64,000 nt of DNA from FEB-25 sp963726315 (GTDB lineage: Bacteria > Chloroflexota > Anaerolineae > Anaerolineales > UBA4823), in NCBI GenBank assembly GCA_963726315.1, contig CAVSBZ010000005.1:1922001-1986000 (forward strand), written 5' to 3'. Made by a program: the position numbers and the translations under genes. The stretch's first letter is position 1. Every line of letters starts with the position of its first letter. Below the pieces are notes generated by a model. That model worked only from the letters and a program-made list of their open reading frames with translations, did not search any database and was not told where the DNA came from. Below, piece by piece: positions 1 to 8,477 of this stretch.

Positions 1-293
1 TGTACCACCCCCACCTCACCGGATAATATTTTTATAATGTTCGTATAGGAGGTTTTAAGAACAAACGCTGGATTAAGGCTTGATGATTGTTCCTCAACAT
101 AGGCATCTCTACACTTGCCGTGCCAAAGATCAAAATAGAGCCACATGGTTTCCTGAATAGGTCCAGCAGGCTCTATAACGATACGCATATCTCCTTCCCA
201 ATTTTTAGCAACCTGAGCATAATGCTCGTCTGAATTGAGCTTATCTTTGATTACCTGCATCCATTCAGTGGAAGGGAAGATTGCGTTATTCAT
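1..293 (-). CDS. SCP2-like sterol-binding domain protein (C-terminus cut off by window edge)
   Basis: A reading frame opens at the ATG at 293 and runs off the left edge, giving about 97 residues. The translation begins MNNAIFPSTEWMQ and contains the pattern FVLKTSYTNIIKILSGEV, which resembles the SCP2 lipid-binding fold, where a hydrophobic strand is followed by a helix carrying a 'hhxGxh' turn. An AGGAAAA stretch lies just upstream of the ATG. Such small stand-alone SCP2 proteins are thought to bind lipids or acyl-CoA in the cytoplasm; the ligand here is unknown. It is read divergently from plsX, on the same strand as the adjacent tRNA-Leu. Confidence 0.6.
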   Translation of the reverse strand, partial: MNNAIFPSTEWMQVIKDKLNSDEHYAQVAKNWEGDMRIVIEPAGPIQETMWLYFDLWHGKCRDAYVEEQSSSLNPAFVLKTSYTNIIKILSGEVGVV

Positions 294-321
294 TTTTCCT
301 CATTGAGGGTTCTTCAAGGTG

Positions 322-403
322 TGCGCTGGGGGGGACTTGAACCCCCACGCCTTGCGGCACATGGCCCTCAACCATGCCTGTCTGCCAATTCCAGCACCAG
401 CGC
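322..403 (-). tRNA. tRNA-Leu (anticodon GAG)
   Basis: The minus strand folds as a class II tRNA. The acceptor arm is GCGCTGG at 403-397, pairing with CCAGCGC at 329-323, with discriminator A at 322. There is a D arm, an anticodon stem CATGG/CCATG with loop TTGAGGG (anticodon GAG at 369-367), a long variable arm TGCC-GCAA-GGCG and a T arm with TTCAAGT. The long variable arm and the GAG anticodon both specify leucine (CUC/CUU codons). CCA is not encoded. Confidence 0.95.
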
Positions 404-469
404 AAAAGGTATTGGTATTATAATCGGCTAACTAAGATTGTCAAGCGAGCATAAATATAGGAGCGCGCC

Positions 470-1502
470 ATGCGTATCGTATTGGATGCAATGGGAAGTG
501 ATACCTGTCCCGAGCCAGAGGTTTTGGCTGCGGTTGAAGTCGGCGCGTTTATTCGGAGAACAAATTATTCTCGTTGGTCCTGCTGAAGAGTTTAAAGCGC
601 GCCTTGACTCAGCAGGAGCATCTAGCGGATCAGTACGTGTGGTTGATGCCACAGATACCATCTCCATGTCTGACAAAGGAATGGCGCTGGCATTGAAAGC
701 CAAACGTCGAAATTCAAAGACATCCATGGCAGTCGGTATCGACCTGGTGAAATCAGGCGAAGCAGATGCTTTCGTCACTGCGGGGAATACCGGTGGAGCG
801 ATGGCGACGGCTTACTTTCGGCTGGATACAATCCCGGGCGTGGAGCGAGCTGCTCTGACTGCCACATTTCCGGTGAAAGATGGATTCTGTATCGTGCTGG
901 ATATTGGTGCCAACCCCGATTGTAAACCAGAGCATATCCTTCAATTTGCCATAATGGGTTCGATATTTGCTAATAAAACACGCGCGATCGAAAAACCGCG
1001 CGTGGCAATCCTTTCCAACGGTGAAGAGGCTGGAAAGGGAAATGAGCTGGTTAGGGATGCGACTCCTTTGCTGGTCAATAGTGGATTGAACTTTATTGGT
1101 AATGTTGAAGGAAAAGAGCTATTTGCAGGCGAAGCCGATGTCGTCGTCACTGATGGCTTTACCGGCAACATATTGTTAAAATCAACCGAAGCAGTCGCAA
1201 AGTTGATCATGGATATCATGCGCCAGCAATTAAAATCCAATCCAGTTTCGATGCTAGGTGGCGCGCTTGCCAGGCCAAGTCTGACCAAGGTTCGTGCGAT
1301 GCTCAATCCAGATGAATACGGTGCGGCGCCGCTGCTGGGGGTGAATGGTCTGGTATTTATCGGTCACGGACGCTCGAATGCTCACGCATTGGTAAGTGCG
1401 ATAAAAGCAGCGCGTGCGTCGGTGGAGGCTAACCTGCTTGGATCAATTCAAATGGCAATTCAGAATAGTATTCAAAAATCCCAACTTGAGGAAATAACAT
1501 GA
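470..1502 (+). CDS. plsX: Phosphate acyltransferase PlsX (one frameshift near 548)
   Basis: PlsX makes acyl-phosphate from acyl-ACP and inorganic phosphate, the first step of phosphatidic acid synthesis with PlsY; it is a peripheral membrane enzyme. The natural start is the ATG at 470, after a GGAG at 460-463, giving MRIVLDAMGSDTCPEPE. The frame then breaks in the region GGCGCGTTTATT (542-553), and the rest of the protein continues one base later with LFGEQIILVG. Removing one T at 548-550 restores a 343-residue protein of normal family length. Later PlsX signatures are intact: ATDTISMSDKG, VLDIGANPDC, LSNGEEAGKGNE and VTDGFTGNILLK. The stop overlaps the fabF start (ATGA at 1499-1502), so the two genes are translationally coupled. 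The frameshift is probably a consensus error; a real null mutation is less likely in a core gene. Confidence 0.93.
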
Positions 1503-2746
1503 AAGTTCAACGTGCTGTCATAACCGGTATGGGGGCTGTCACTCCATTAGGGTCGTCGGTGGAATTATTTTGGAACGGCTTGATTAATGGTGAATCAGGT
1601 GTACGCAAAATCACACAATTTGATGCTGGAGATCTGCCGTGCCAGATCGCAGGAGAGATACCCGATTTTGATCCTTCGCAGTATCTCGAACGAAAGGAAT
1701 CCAGGCGGTTGCCGCGTTCAGCCCAGATAGCAGTGGCTTCTGCCATTCAAGCAGTTAACGATGCTGGATTACCAGGTACCATGCCAAATAAGGAACGTAC
1801 CGCCGTAGTTTATGGTACAGCCTTAGGCGGAATAGATATGATGGTTGACGGGATATTCCAACTTCGCTCTGAAGGATTAAGTCGCGGGAATCCCTTTACG
1901 CTGCCATTTGCAATCCCAAATCTCTCAACTTTTTTAATCGCCAAGCAATTTCAAGCATTGGGACCGAACAGCACGATCGTTACTGCCTGTGCCACAGGGA
2001 CGCAGACTATTGGTGAAGCTGCTGAGCTGATCTGGAATGGTAAAGCCGATGTTGTGATCACCGGCGGAACCGAAGCTTTGATTGAAGATTACTCCGTGGC
2101 AGGTTTTTGTGCCATGCGGGCGCTACCGACCAGCTTTAACGATGACCCCAAAAGTGCCAGCCGACCGTTTGATGCCGCCCGAGAAGGTTTTATTCTCGCC
2201 GAAGGTTCTGGGACGTTGATTGTCGAAGGCCTTGACACTGCAAAAAGCCGGGGTGCTCATATTTATGCAGAAATTATTGGTTACGCCTCCACCTCAGACG
2301 CATTTCATATTGCTGCACCAGATCCCGATGCTTCAGGTGCGATACGTGCTATGCGCTGGGCGCTGGAGAATGCCAGCATCGCTCCTACCCAGATTGATTA
2401 TATTAATGCCCATGGTACCTCTACTCCGTTAAACGATCTAACCGAAACCAAGGCAATCAAGGAAGTCTTTGGAGCACATGCTTATAAGCTGGCAGTAAGC
2501 TCCACCAAATCGATGATTGGTCACTCCATGGGTGCTTCCGGTTCGCTGGAGGCGATTGCTTGTGTGCTGTCCATCCTCAATGGAACGATCCACCCCACAA
2601 TCAACTATACAACTCCCGATCCCGAGTGTGACCTGGATTACGTCCCAAATAAAGCTCGAAAACAGGCAGTTCACTATGCCTTATCAAATTCGTTCGGCCT
2701 CGGTGGTCAAAATGCCTGCCTGATTTTGAAGAAGTTCGAAGAATAA
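1499..2746 (+). CDS. fabF: Beta-ketoacyl-ACP synthase II (KAS II)
   Basis: This is the condensing enzyme of type II fatty acid elongation: it joins an acyl chain to malonyl-ACP with loss of CO2 in the cytoplasm. The 415-residue protein has the full thiolase-fold Cys-His-His triad: the nucleophile in TACATGTQ, the first histidine in NAHGTSTPLND and the second in KSMIGHSMGASG. Length is normal for FabF. It starts with an ATG overlapping the plsX stop. No acpP or fabG lies next to it here, so the rest of the pathway must be elsewhere. Confidence 0.96.
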   Translation: MKVQRAVITGMGAVTPLGSSVELFWNGLINGESGVRKITQFDAGDLPCQIAGEIPDFDPSQYLERKESRRLPRSAQIAVASAIQAVNDAGLPGTMPNKERTAVVYGTALGGIDMMVDGIFQLRSEGLSRGNPFTLPFAIPNLSTFLIAKQFQALGPNSTIVTACATGTQTIGEAAELIWNGKADVVITGGTEALIEDYSVAGFCAMRALPTSFNDDPKSASRPFDAAREGFILAEGSGTLIVEGLDTAKSRGAHIYAEIIGYASTSDAFHIAAPDPDASGAIRAMRWALENASIAPTQIDYINAHGTSTPLNDLTETKAIKEVFGAHAYKLAVSSTKSMIGHSMGASGSLEAIACVLSILNGTIHPTINYTTPDPECDLDYVPNKARKQAVHYALSNSFGLGGQNACLILKKFEE

Positions 2747-2778
2747 ATTTCGTCAAAACTATACTAAGGGATGTGCTA

Positions 2779-3468
2779 ATGAAGGTAATCACGAATGAAA
2801 GATTGATTAAGCGTAATGCCCGCATCGGACAGTTTGCAACGTTTGCGGGGCTTATTGTACTGGTCGGAGGAATGGTCATCACCTTCCGGAATCCAAATTA
2901 TGCTGCTCTCTCCTGGGTGGCGTTATTAGCAGGATTTGCTTTATCGCAAATTGGACTATATTTTGGGAACCGTTGGGGAAGGCATCCACGACCCGATGAG
3001 AAGCTTGACGAGGGTTTGAAGGGACTTAACGACCAATACTCGATCTATCATTATGTGTCGCCAGCTTCTCATTTACTCGTAGGTCCGTCTGGATTATGGG
3101 TCATTTTGCCATACCACCAGGCTGGACGTATCGTGTATGAAAAAAACAGATATAAGCAAAAAGGGGGTGGTGCGATGCAGAAATACCTGCGAATATTTGG
3201 TCAGGAAGGTTTAGGGAGACCTGACCTGGAAGCCCCAGCTGAAGTGGCAACGATCGAAAAGTATATCAAGAAGAATATACCCGATGTGGAACTCAGTGAG
3301 CCGAACGTCGCCCTGGTATTTGTGAATGAAAGAGCCGAACTTGATGTTAAGGACGCTCCCCTGCTGACAGTTCCAATAAAGGAGCTAAAGAACGCCATAA
3401 AGAAGTCCACTAAGGTAAACCCCTTATCTCCGGAATTGATAAAACAAATCAACGAGTTATTTGTGTAA
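2779..3468 (+). CDS. Membrane-anchored NERD-like domain protein
   Basis: The protein has about 229 residues, with two hydrophobic helices near residues 18-37 and 42-60, followed by a soluble domain. The segment ASHLLVGPSGLWVI resembles the core strand of the NERD (nuclease-related) fold, but the acidic/Lys residues expected after it are replaced by LPYHQAG, so nuclease activity is doubtful. I chose the ATG at 2779 over the GTG at 2773 because AAGGG at 2766-2770 is correctly spaced only for the ATG. It lies 32 bases after fabF and ends in a strong terminator. Function is unknown; a role at the membrane is likely. Confidence 0.7.
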   Translation: MKVITNERLIKRNARIGQFATFAGLIVLVGGMVITFRNPNYAALSWVALLAGFALSQIGLYFGNRWGRHPRPDEKLDEGLKGLNDQYSIYHYVSPASHLLVGPSGLWVILPYHQAGRIVYEKNRYKQKGGGAMQKYLRIFGQEGLGRPDLEAPAEVATIEKYIKKNIPDVELSEPNVALVFVNERAELDVKDAPLLTVPIKELKNAIKKSTKVNPLSPELIKQINELFV

Positions 3469-3471
3469 ACA

Positions 3472-3510
3472 AAAACCGGTGCTTTATAAAGTGAGCACCG
3501 GTTTTTTTTT
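3472..3510 (+). terminator. Rho-independent terminator after the fabF/NERD-like gene
   Basis: A 12 bp stem AAAACCGGTGCT/AGCACCGGTTTT with a ten-base loop is followed by a run of T (3502-3510). It starts only a few bases after the stop codon at 3468 and ends the plsX-fabF-NERD-like unit. The next gene is convergent. Confidence 0.93.
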
Positions 3511-3524
3511 ACTCTTAGTAAAGA

Positions 3525-4615
3525 TCAGCTCTTCATGAATGCTTCGATGGCGTCCTTGCTGATCCTGAAGGAATTGCCGATTTTCTTCGCTTTTAGATCA
3601 CCAGAAGTGATGGCAGCTACTACATCTTCTTCAGATACTTTCAAGTATGTGGCTGCTTCACCGGGGGTCATAACATCTGGCATCGCCGCACTGCTGCTGC
3701 AGCAGGAGCGCCACCCGATGGGGTTCCACCAGCGGGAGGTCCGCCTGCAGGCGTCATCGCACTTGAACCAGTCATCCCCTGCAAGGCTGAGCCCATCACC
3801 TGCCCAATCCCTAAACCTGCACCGATACCAGCAGTTAGTCCGGCACCCCCGCTTGGATTTTGCGCAGCATCTCTTAAAGCATCCGCGGCTTGCAGCTGAG
3901 TGTAGGTGGCCATATCCAGCATACCCATCGCCCGCAGCTCCTCCGCCGACTTGCTGGAGGGTTTCAGGTTTTCAATATAGAAGGTTTTCAGGGTTAAGCC
4001 GATCGCCTCAAAATCTTCGACTGCCTTGGCGCGCACGCCTGCGCCTAATTCTTCAGTCAGGCCGATCATCTGCGGAATATCATTTTTCGTTGCCGTCTCG
4101 CCCAGCAGGTCTTGTAATTTTGAGAGCAACATTGCGCGAAGGCGTGATTCAATGTCTTCGGTTCGGTACGCGCCTTGAGTTCCCACAATCTGGGTGACGA
4201 ATTGCTGTGCATCCTTCACCTGGAAACTATAGTTGCCGAACCCTTGCAATAATGCCACACCTAGACCCATCCCGGGGTTGCGGACAATGATCGGCTGTGG
4301 TGTGCCCCATTTCTGATCTGCAAATTCACGCATGGCGACGAAATAAACTTCCGCGGGGAAGGGAGTCGCCGTGTTGAACAATGCGGGTCCGATCTTTTCG
4401 ATTAATAATGGGATGTTATAGGTCGTAATCGTATGCCGTCCAGGACCGAATGTGTCTAGCGCATTACCATCCCTGAAGAAGACAGCCTCCTGAGATTCGC
4501 GGACGATTACCTGGGTACCAATCCTGAAATCACCCGGACCTGTTTCAGGAAAGCGATGCACGATTTCATCCCGCATCTCATTTGGGTATTCAACTACATC
4601 AAATATTCTAGCCAT
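3525..4615 (-). CDS. SPFH/band-7 domain protein with C-terminal excisionase-type helix-turn-helix (frameshift near 3690)
   Basis: The ATG at 4615 follows AGGAGA. Residues 1 to about 210 form an SPFH domain (virus-like start MARIFDVVEYPNEMRDEIVH; later GPGRHTITTYNIP and the band-7 stretch RAMLLSKLQDLLGE). A Gly/Ala/Pro-rich linker follows. Near 3690 the frame shifts by one missing base. The restored frame adds MPDVMTPGEAATYLKVSEED and RISKDAIEAFM, an excisionase/MerR-type helix-turn-helix, for about 363 residues. Alternatively the last part is a separate 52-residue gene (3525-3683), since it has its own ATG. SPFH proteins form membrane-associated oligomers; here there is no transmembrane anchor, and the HTH may serve as a protein- or DNA-binding tail. 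The coiled-coil gene just upstream (45 bases) is the likely partner. Confidence 0.8.
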
Positions 4616-4657
4616 GTCTTATCTCCTATTGGAAAAATCTCGAATTATTCCAGGTCA

Positions 4658-5182
4658 CTAAGCAACCAAGACTTCCTGGCGTCGGTCATACGCTTGCACA
4701 CATTCTTTAGCCACGGTCTGAAGGTTTCGTATCGCAGCTGGCAATCCATCCGTTCCAACAGACGCCTGGATATTGTCGATCGCTCTGCCAACTTCATCTG
4801 TCTTATCCAGCAGTGCAGCATCGTATTCATATAACTTGAGTAGCTCAGGCTCGTTGATTTTAACGGCTTCAAACAGACTGGAATAACCTCTCGGCGCAGT
4901 CCGCACCCGATCTGCAAAGGTCCGCAGCCTTAAAGCTGCTTTTTCCAGGTCATCGGTGTATTTAATCTCTCCCTGGTTGATAAATTCGACCTGCAGGTCA
5001 GAGACACGACCTTCTAACTCGCGAAAACGGCGATAAATCGTATCGCGGATAAGTTTATCCGAATCCCTGCGGTTCTGGCGTTCAACATAGCCTTTGAAAC
5101 CAGGTATCTTGCTCCCCAGTTGCTTGAAAATATCCATACTGTTGGTAACTTTTTGGTAAACCTGATCTTTCATATCGGACAT
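4658..5182 (-). CDS. Conserved coiled-coil protein, partner of the SPFH gene
   Basis: The product has about 174 residues, is soluble, highly charged and almost entirely helical in appearance; long heptad-like stretches suggest coiled coil. I place the start at the ATG at 5182 (MSDMKDQVYQKVTNS), five bases after GGAGG, rather than the GTG at 5194. No signal peptide or membrane helix is visible. It is co-oriented with, and 42 bases upstream of, the SPFH gene, so the two are probably one transcript. The organisation recalls PspA- or flotillin-type membrane maintenance pairs, but I do not recognise a named family. Confidence 0.6.
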   Translation of the reverse strand: MSDMKDQVYQKVTNSMDIFKQLGSKIPGFKGYVERQNRRDSDKLIRDTIYRRFRELEGRVSDLQVEFINQGEIKYTDDLEKAALRLRTFADRVRTAPRGYSSLFEAVKINEPELLKLYEYDAALLDKTDEVGRAIDNIQASVGTDGLPAAIRNLQTVAKECVQAYDRRQEVLVA

Positions 5183-5329
5183 TTTATCCTCCACGTGAGC
5201 GAATACATTTTCTTGGGGTCAATAATTTCGATTATAGCCTTTGTTTAAATTTTAATACAACAGATTATATTAGGTATTCGCAACTCGTACCGTGGAGTTG
5301 TAGTAAAGATAATTTTAATAATTCGGGGT

Positions 5330-5342
5330 TATAATCTGCGCC
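5330..5342 (+). promoter_or_regulatory. Leaderless-type promoter of the cysteine desulfurase gene
   Basis: A perfect -10 box TATAAT (5330-5335) lies seven bases before the ATG at 5343. Transcription should therefore begin at or next to the start codon. No Shine-Dalgarno sequence is present in the bases between. The same arrangement recurs at five other genes in this window. Confidence 0.6.
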
Positions 5343-6523
5343 ATGATTTCACAAAACCAGGTTTACCTTGATTATGCCGCGACAACCCCGGTCGATGAGC
5401 GCGTATTACAGCTCATGATGCCTTATTTTAATGATTTTTTGGAAATCCATCCTCGATCCACCGGTTTGGGCAGACTGCGGAATCAGCGCTGGAAAATGCG
5501 CGGGTTACCATTGCACAAATCATGAACTGCCTACCACAGGAAATCGTTTTTACCTCCTGCGGTACGGAGAGTGATAATCTGGCAATTAGAGGCGCAGCAT
5601 TTCATGCCCGTCAAACAAGGGGGGCGAACCACATCCTGATCAGCCCGGTGGAGCACCATGCAGTATCAAAGACTGCTGAACAGCTAGCCCAGGTCCATGG
5701 CTTTGAGCTTGAGTATCTGCCGGTTAATAACGAAGGGCTTACCACCACAGATGATGTTTCTGCCAGCCTGCGCCCGGATACTGCCGTCGTCTCGGTGATA
5801 TACGCCAACAATGAAGTCGGGACGATCAATCCAATTTCGGAAATTGGTCAGCTGTGTCGATTCAAAGGGATCAGCTTTCACACGGATGCCGTGCAAGCTG
5901 CTGGATATCTGTCTCTGGATGTGAATTCTCTGAACACGGATATGGTTTCCATTGGAGCGCACAAGTTTTATGGACCCAAGGGTGTTGGAGCTCTGTATAT
6001 ACGTAAAGGGGTGCCTATCTTGCCAGCGCAAACAGGTGGTGGTCAGGAGTATGGTTTACGGGCTGGGACCCAAAACATTCCGTACATTGTAGGGATGGCT
6101 GAAGCCCTACGCCTGGCACAGGCAGAGAAAGTTGCCCGCAGTTCCACGGTGAAACCCATGCGTGACCATTTAATCGGTACGATCCTGGAAGAAATTCCAG
6201 ACAGCCAATTAACCGGGCATCCGCACGAACGCCTTCCCAATCACGCCAGCTTTATCTTCAAAGGGATCGACGGAAACGCATTATTAATGATGCTGGACCT
6301 GGAAGGGTTCGCTTGCTCGTCTGGATCGGCGTGTAAAACAGGAAATCCCGAGCCTTCGGATGTGTTGACCAGCCTCGGTTTTACACGGGAATGGGCACTT
6401 GGATCCTTGAGAGTGACTTTAGGTATGAATACAACTCCAACGGAAATCGAGCAATTTCTGTCAATTCTGCCCGGCGTGATATCCAGGCTTCGCAAGGTGA
6501 ACCAGGTAAAAAATACAGGATGA
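5343..6523 (+). CDS. Cysteine desulfurase, NifS/IscS type (frameshift at 5435-5440)
   Basis: This PLP enzyme takes sulfur from L-cysteine as a persulfide for Fe-S clusters or tRNA thiolation. It starts MISQNQVYLDYAATTPVDE. In the T6 run at 5435-5440 one base is missing; adding a T yields the family sequence FFGNPSSIHRFGQ and an unbroken 393-residue protein. The PLP lysine is in SIGAHKFYGPKG, the PLP-binding region in TSCGTESDN, and the catalytic Cys in SSGSACKTGNPEP. Its stop overlaps the mnmA ATG (ATGA), which implies that this desulfurase supplies sulfur for tRNA 2-thiouridine. The frameshift is most likely a homopolymer error. Confidence 0.92.
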
Positions 6524-7606
6524 GCACCAGGCCTGTTGTAGCCGTTGCGATGAGCGGTGGAGTGGATAGCTCAGTTGCAGCGGCTTTGTTAGTTGAGCAG
6601 GGTTATTCAGTCATCGGTATGATGCTGCGTCTATGGAGCGAGCAGGATTTTGTGCGCTCCAATCGCTGCTGCACACCCGATTCTATGGCGCTGGCACGCC
6701 GGGTAGCTTCACAATTATCTATTCCATTTTATGTGCTGGATGCCCGGCAATACTTCTATGAGCATGTCATTATCCCTTTTATTGATGACTATGCGAATAA
6801 TCTTACCCCTAACCCATGCATCGCCTGCAACCGCTCTATCCGCTGGGATTTCCTGCTCAACCATGCTCTTACCGCTGGTGCAGATTTCCTCGCCACGGGG
6901 CATTATGCTCGCATTTATAAAGATAATGGTTCACTCCAATTACTCAGAGGCGTGGACCCAGCCAAGGACCAATCTTACGTCTTACATGTATTGACCCAAA
7001 GTCAGCTCAAGCATGCCATGTTCCCCCTTGGTGGCTATAGAAAGACCGAGGTCCGCCTGCTTGCACATCGATTTTAATTTGCCGGTCGCCGAACGACCAG
7101 ACAGCCAGGACTTGTGCTTTGTCGGTGCAGAAGGCGATTATCGCGACTTTCTCCAACGCCATGCCCCTCAGACCGTCATCCCTGGTGAGATTATCGACCT
7201 ACAGGGAAATATACTCGGTTATCATCAAGGTCTGGTGAATTTCACCATCGGTCAACGGAAAGGGCTGCATATCGCCTCCCCCACCCCGCTATACGTCTTA
7301 GAAAAAGACATCTCCCACAACCGAGTCGTTGTCGGGAGGCGTGATCAATCATCCAGCGATGGTCTCGTTGCCTGCGATGTGAATTGGGTTGTTGGAGTGC
7401 CTCCTCTCGCACCCCTACAAGCTGCAGTAAAGGTTCGTTATAAGGCTCACGATGCCGCATGTATCGTAAAGGATATAAACGAGACCAGTTTTCAATTAGA
7501 ATTCGTAAATCCGGAGCGGGATATCACCCCAGGGCAGGCAGCAGTGTTATATAATGGTGAGGTCTGTCTTGGCGGCGGAATAATTACGAACAAGATAAAT
7601 AAATAA
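6520..7606 (+). CDS. mnmA: tRNA-specific 2-thiouridylase MnmA (frameshift at 7072-7075)
   Basis: MnmA thiolates U34 of tRNA Lys, Glu and Gln using a persulfide sulfur and ATP. The ATG at 6520 overlaps the desulfurase stop. The PP-loop motif AMSGGVDSSVAA is near residue 11, the first catalytic Cys in NPCIACNRSI, and the second in DSQDLCFVG. The frame breaks in the T4 run at 7072-7075: one surplus T gives a false stop after LLAHRF. Removing it continues to NLPVAERPDSQD, and the protein is then 361 residues, the normal size. The C-terminal beta-barrel (RKGLHIASPTPLYV, GQAAVLYNGEVCLGGG) is intact. Confidence 0.95.
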
Positions 7607-7625
7607 GTACTCTTAAAGTGAGCTG

Positions 7626-7901
7626 ATGTCCATTCCTACTTTATTTCTGGGTCTCATATTGTCAACATTATACGGTGCGATCTTTCATCTCTGGCGAGGT
7701 GGGAATGCTGGACGTTTGCTGTTGTACCTTTTGCTTTCGTGGATAGGTTTTTGGATCGGTCAGCTTGTCGGTAATTTACTCAATGTATCCTTCGACACCA
7801 TCGGTCAGCTTCACCTGGTGACTGCAACACTGGGTAGCTTGATCTTCTTAGCCATCGGTTTCTGGCTCAGCCTGGTCCAGACAGAAACAAAACCCCAATA
7901 A
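7626..7901 (+). CDS. Small three-helix membrane protein, unknown function
   Basis: A 91-residue hydrophobic protein with helices near residues 4-20, 29-50 and 62-83, and a short polar tail QTETKPQ. It sits 19 bases after mnmA in the same direction, probably as the last gene of that operon. The ribosome binding site is weak (GTGAG). I recognise no family; it is likely real because it is long for its position, purely membrane-like and followed directly by a terminator hairpin. Confidence 0.6.
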   Translation: MSIPTLFLGLILSTLYGAIFHLWRGGNAGRLLLYLLLSWIGFWIGQLVGNLLNVSFDTIGQLHLVTATLGSLIFLAIGFWLSLVQTETKPQ

Positions 7902-7931
7902 ATAAAAAAATCCCCTCACCGATGTGAGGGG
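7902..7931 (-). terminator. Terminator of the cold shock gene
   Basis: Stem CCCCTCAC/GTGAGGGG with loop CGAT; read on the minus strand it is followed by T7 (7910-7904). It lies 25 bases downstream of the csp stop and may also slow plus-strand transcription from mnmA. Confidence 0.88.
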
Positions 7932-7956
7932 TATGCAATTTTAATGTGGGGGAAAA

Positions 7957-8172
7957 TTATTCTGCTAATTTAATGACGTTTGCCGCCTGGAGACCTTTTG
8001 GGCCTTGCTCGATGGTGAATTCCACTTTTTGTCCTTCGTTAAGGGTCTTGAAACCCTCAGATTGGATCGCCGAGAAATGCACGAACACATCTGGGCCATC
8101 CTGGCGTTCAATGAAGCCATAACCCTTGCTAGCATTGAACCATTTGACAGTACCTGTCACCCGCTCACTCAT
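7957..8172 (-). CDS. Cold shock protein, CspA family
   Basis: A 71-residue single OB-fold RNA chaperone. RNP1 is seen in KGYGFIER and RNP2 in DVFVHFSAI; the family opening GTVKWFNASKGYGFI is present. AAGGAG lies seven bases before the ATG. Proteins of this family melt RNA secondary structure and are often cold- or growth-phase-induced. It is monocistronic, with its own promoter, a long leader and a terminator. Confidence 0.96.
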   Translation of the reverse strand: MSERVTGTVKWFNASKGYGFIERQDGPDVFVHFSAIQSEGFKTLNEGQKVEFTIEQGPKGLQAANVIKLAE

Positions 8173-8363
8173 CTTGTTTACTCCTTACGTTGTTAATTTT
8201 TAAGCTATGGCATCTCGAGCTCAATCCAGACCAATCAGGTAATTAAAAAACATCCGGTCCGAACTGCACTACTTGTTCAAACCGGTTCCTGATGAAATCC
8301 AGAAAGAACACACGTGCCACTGGAACTAGTATTCAGTTTATCAGGCATGCTTATTTTAGTCAA
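8173..8363 (-). promoter_or_regulatory. csp promoter and ~155-base 5' leader
   Basis: On the minus strand, -35 TTGACT (8363-8358) and -10 TAAACT (8340-8335) are separated by 17 bases, with an extended TG two bases before the -10. The predicted start near 8328 leaves a leader of about 155 bases, similar in length to the thermosensing leader of E. coli cspA. The stretch up to the S9 peptidase start at 8478 holds no gene. Confidence 0.5.
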
Positions 8364-8477
8364 GGTTTTAAGCTTTTACTCATAATCAACCGGATTTCTC
8401 TTTCTTTTCCTGTTATCAGGGCATTTTGAAGGTACAATTGTTTGCTAAAACACGAATAATCAAGAAGGGATAAACCA

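Noticed and set aside
470..560. Programmed ribosomal frameshifting in plsX
   Set aside because: No slippery heptamer with downstream pseudoknot is evident, and similar breaks occur in many unrelated genes, so an assembly error is simpler.
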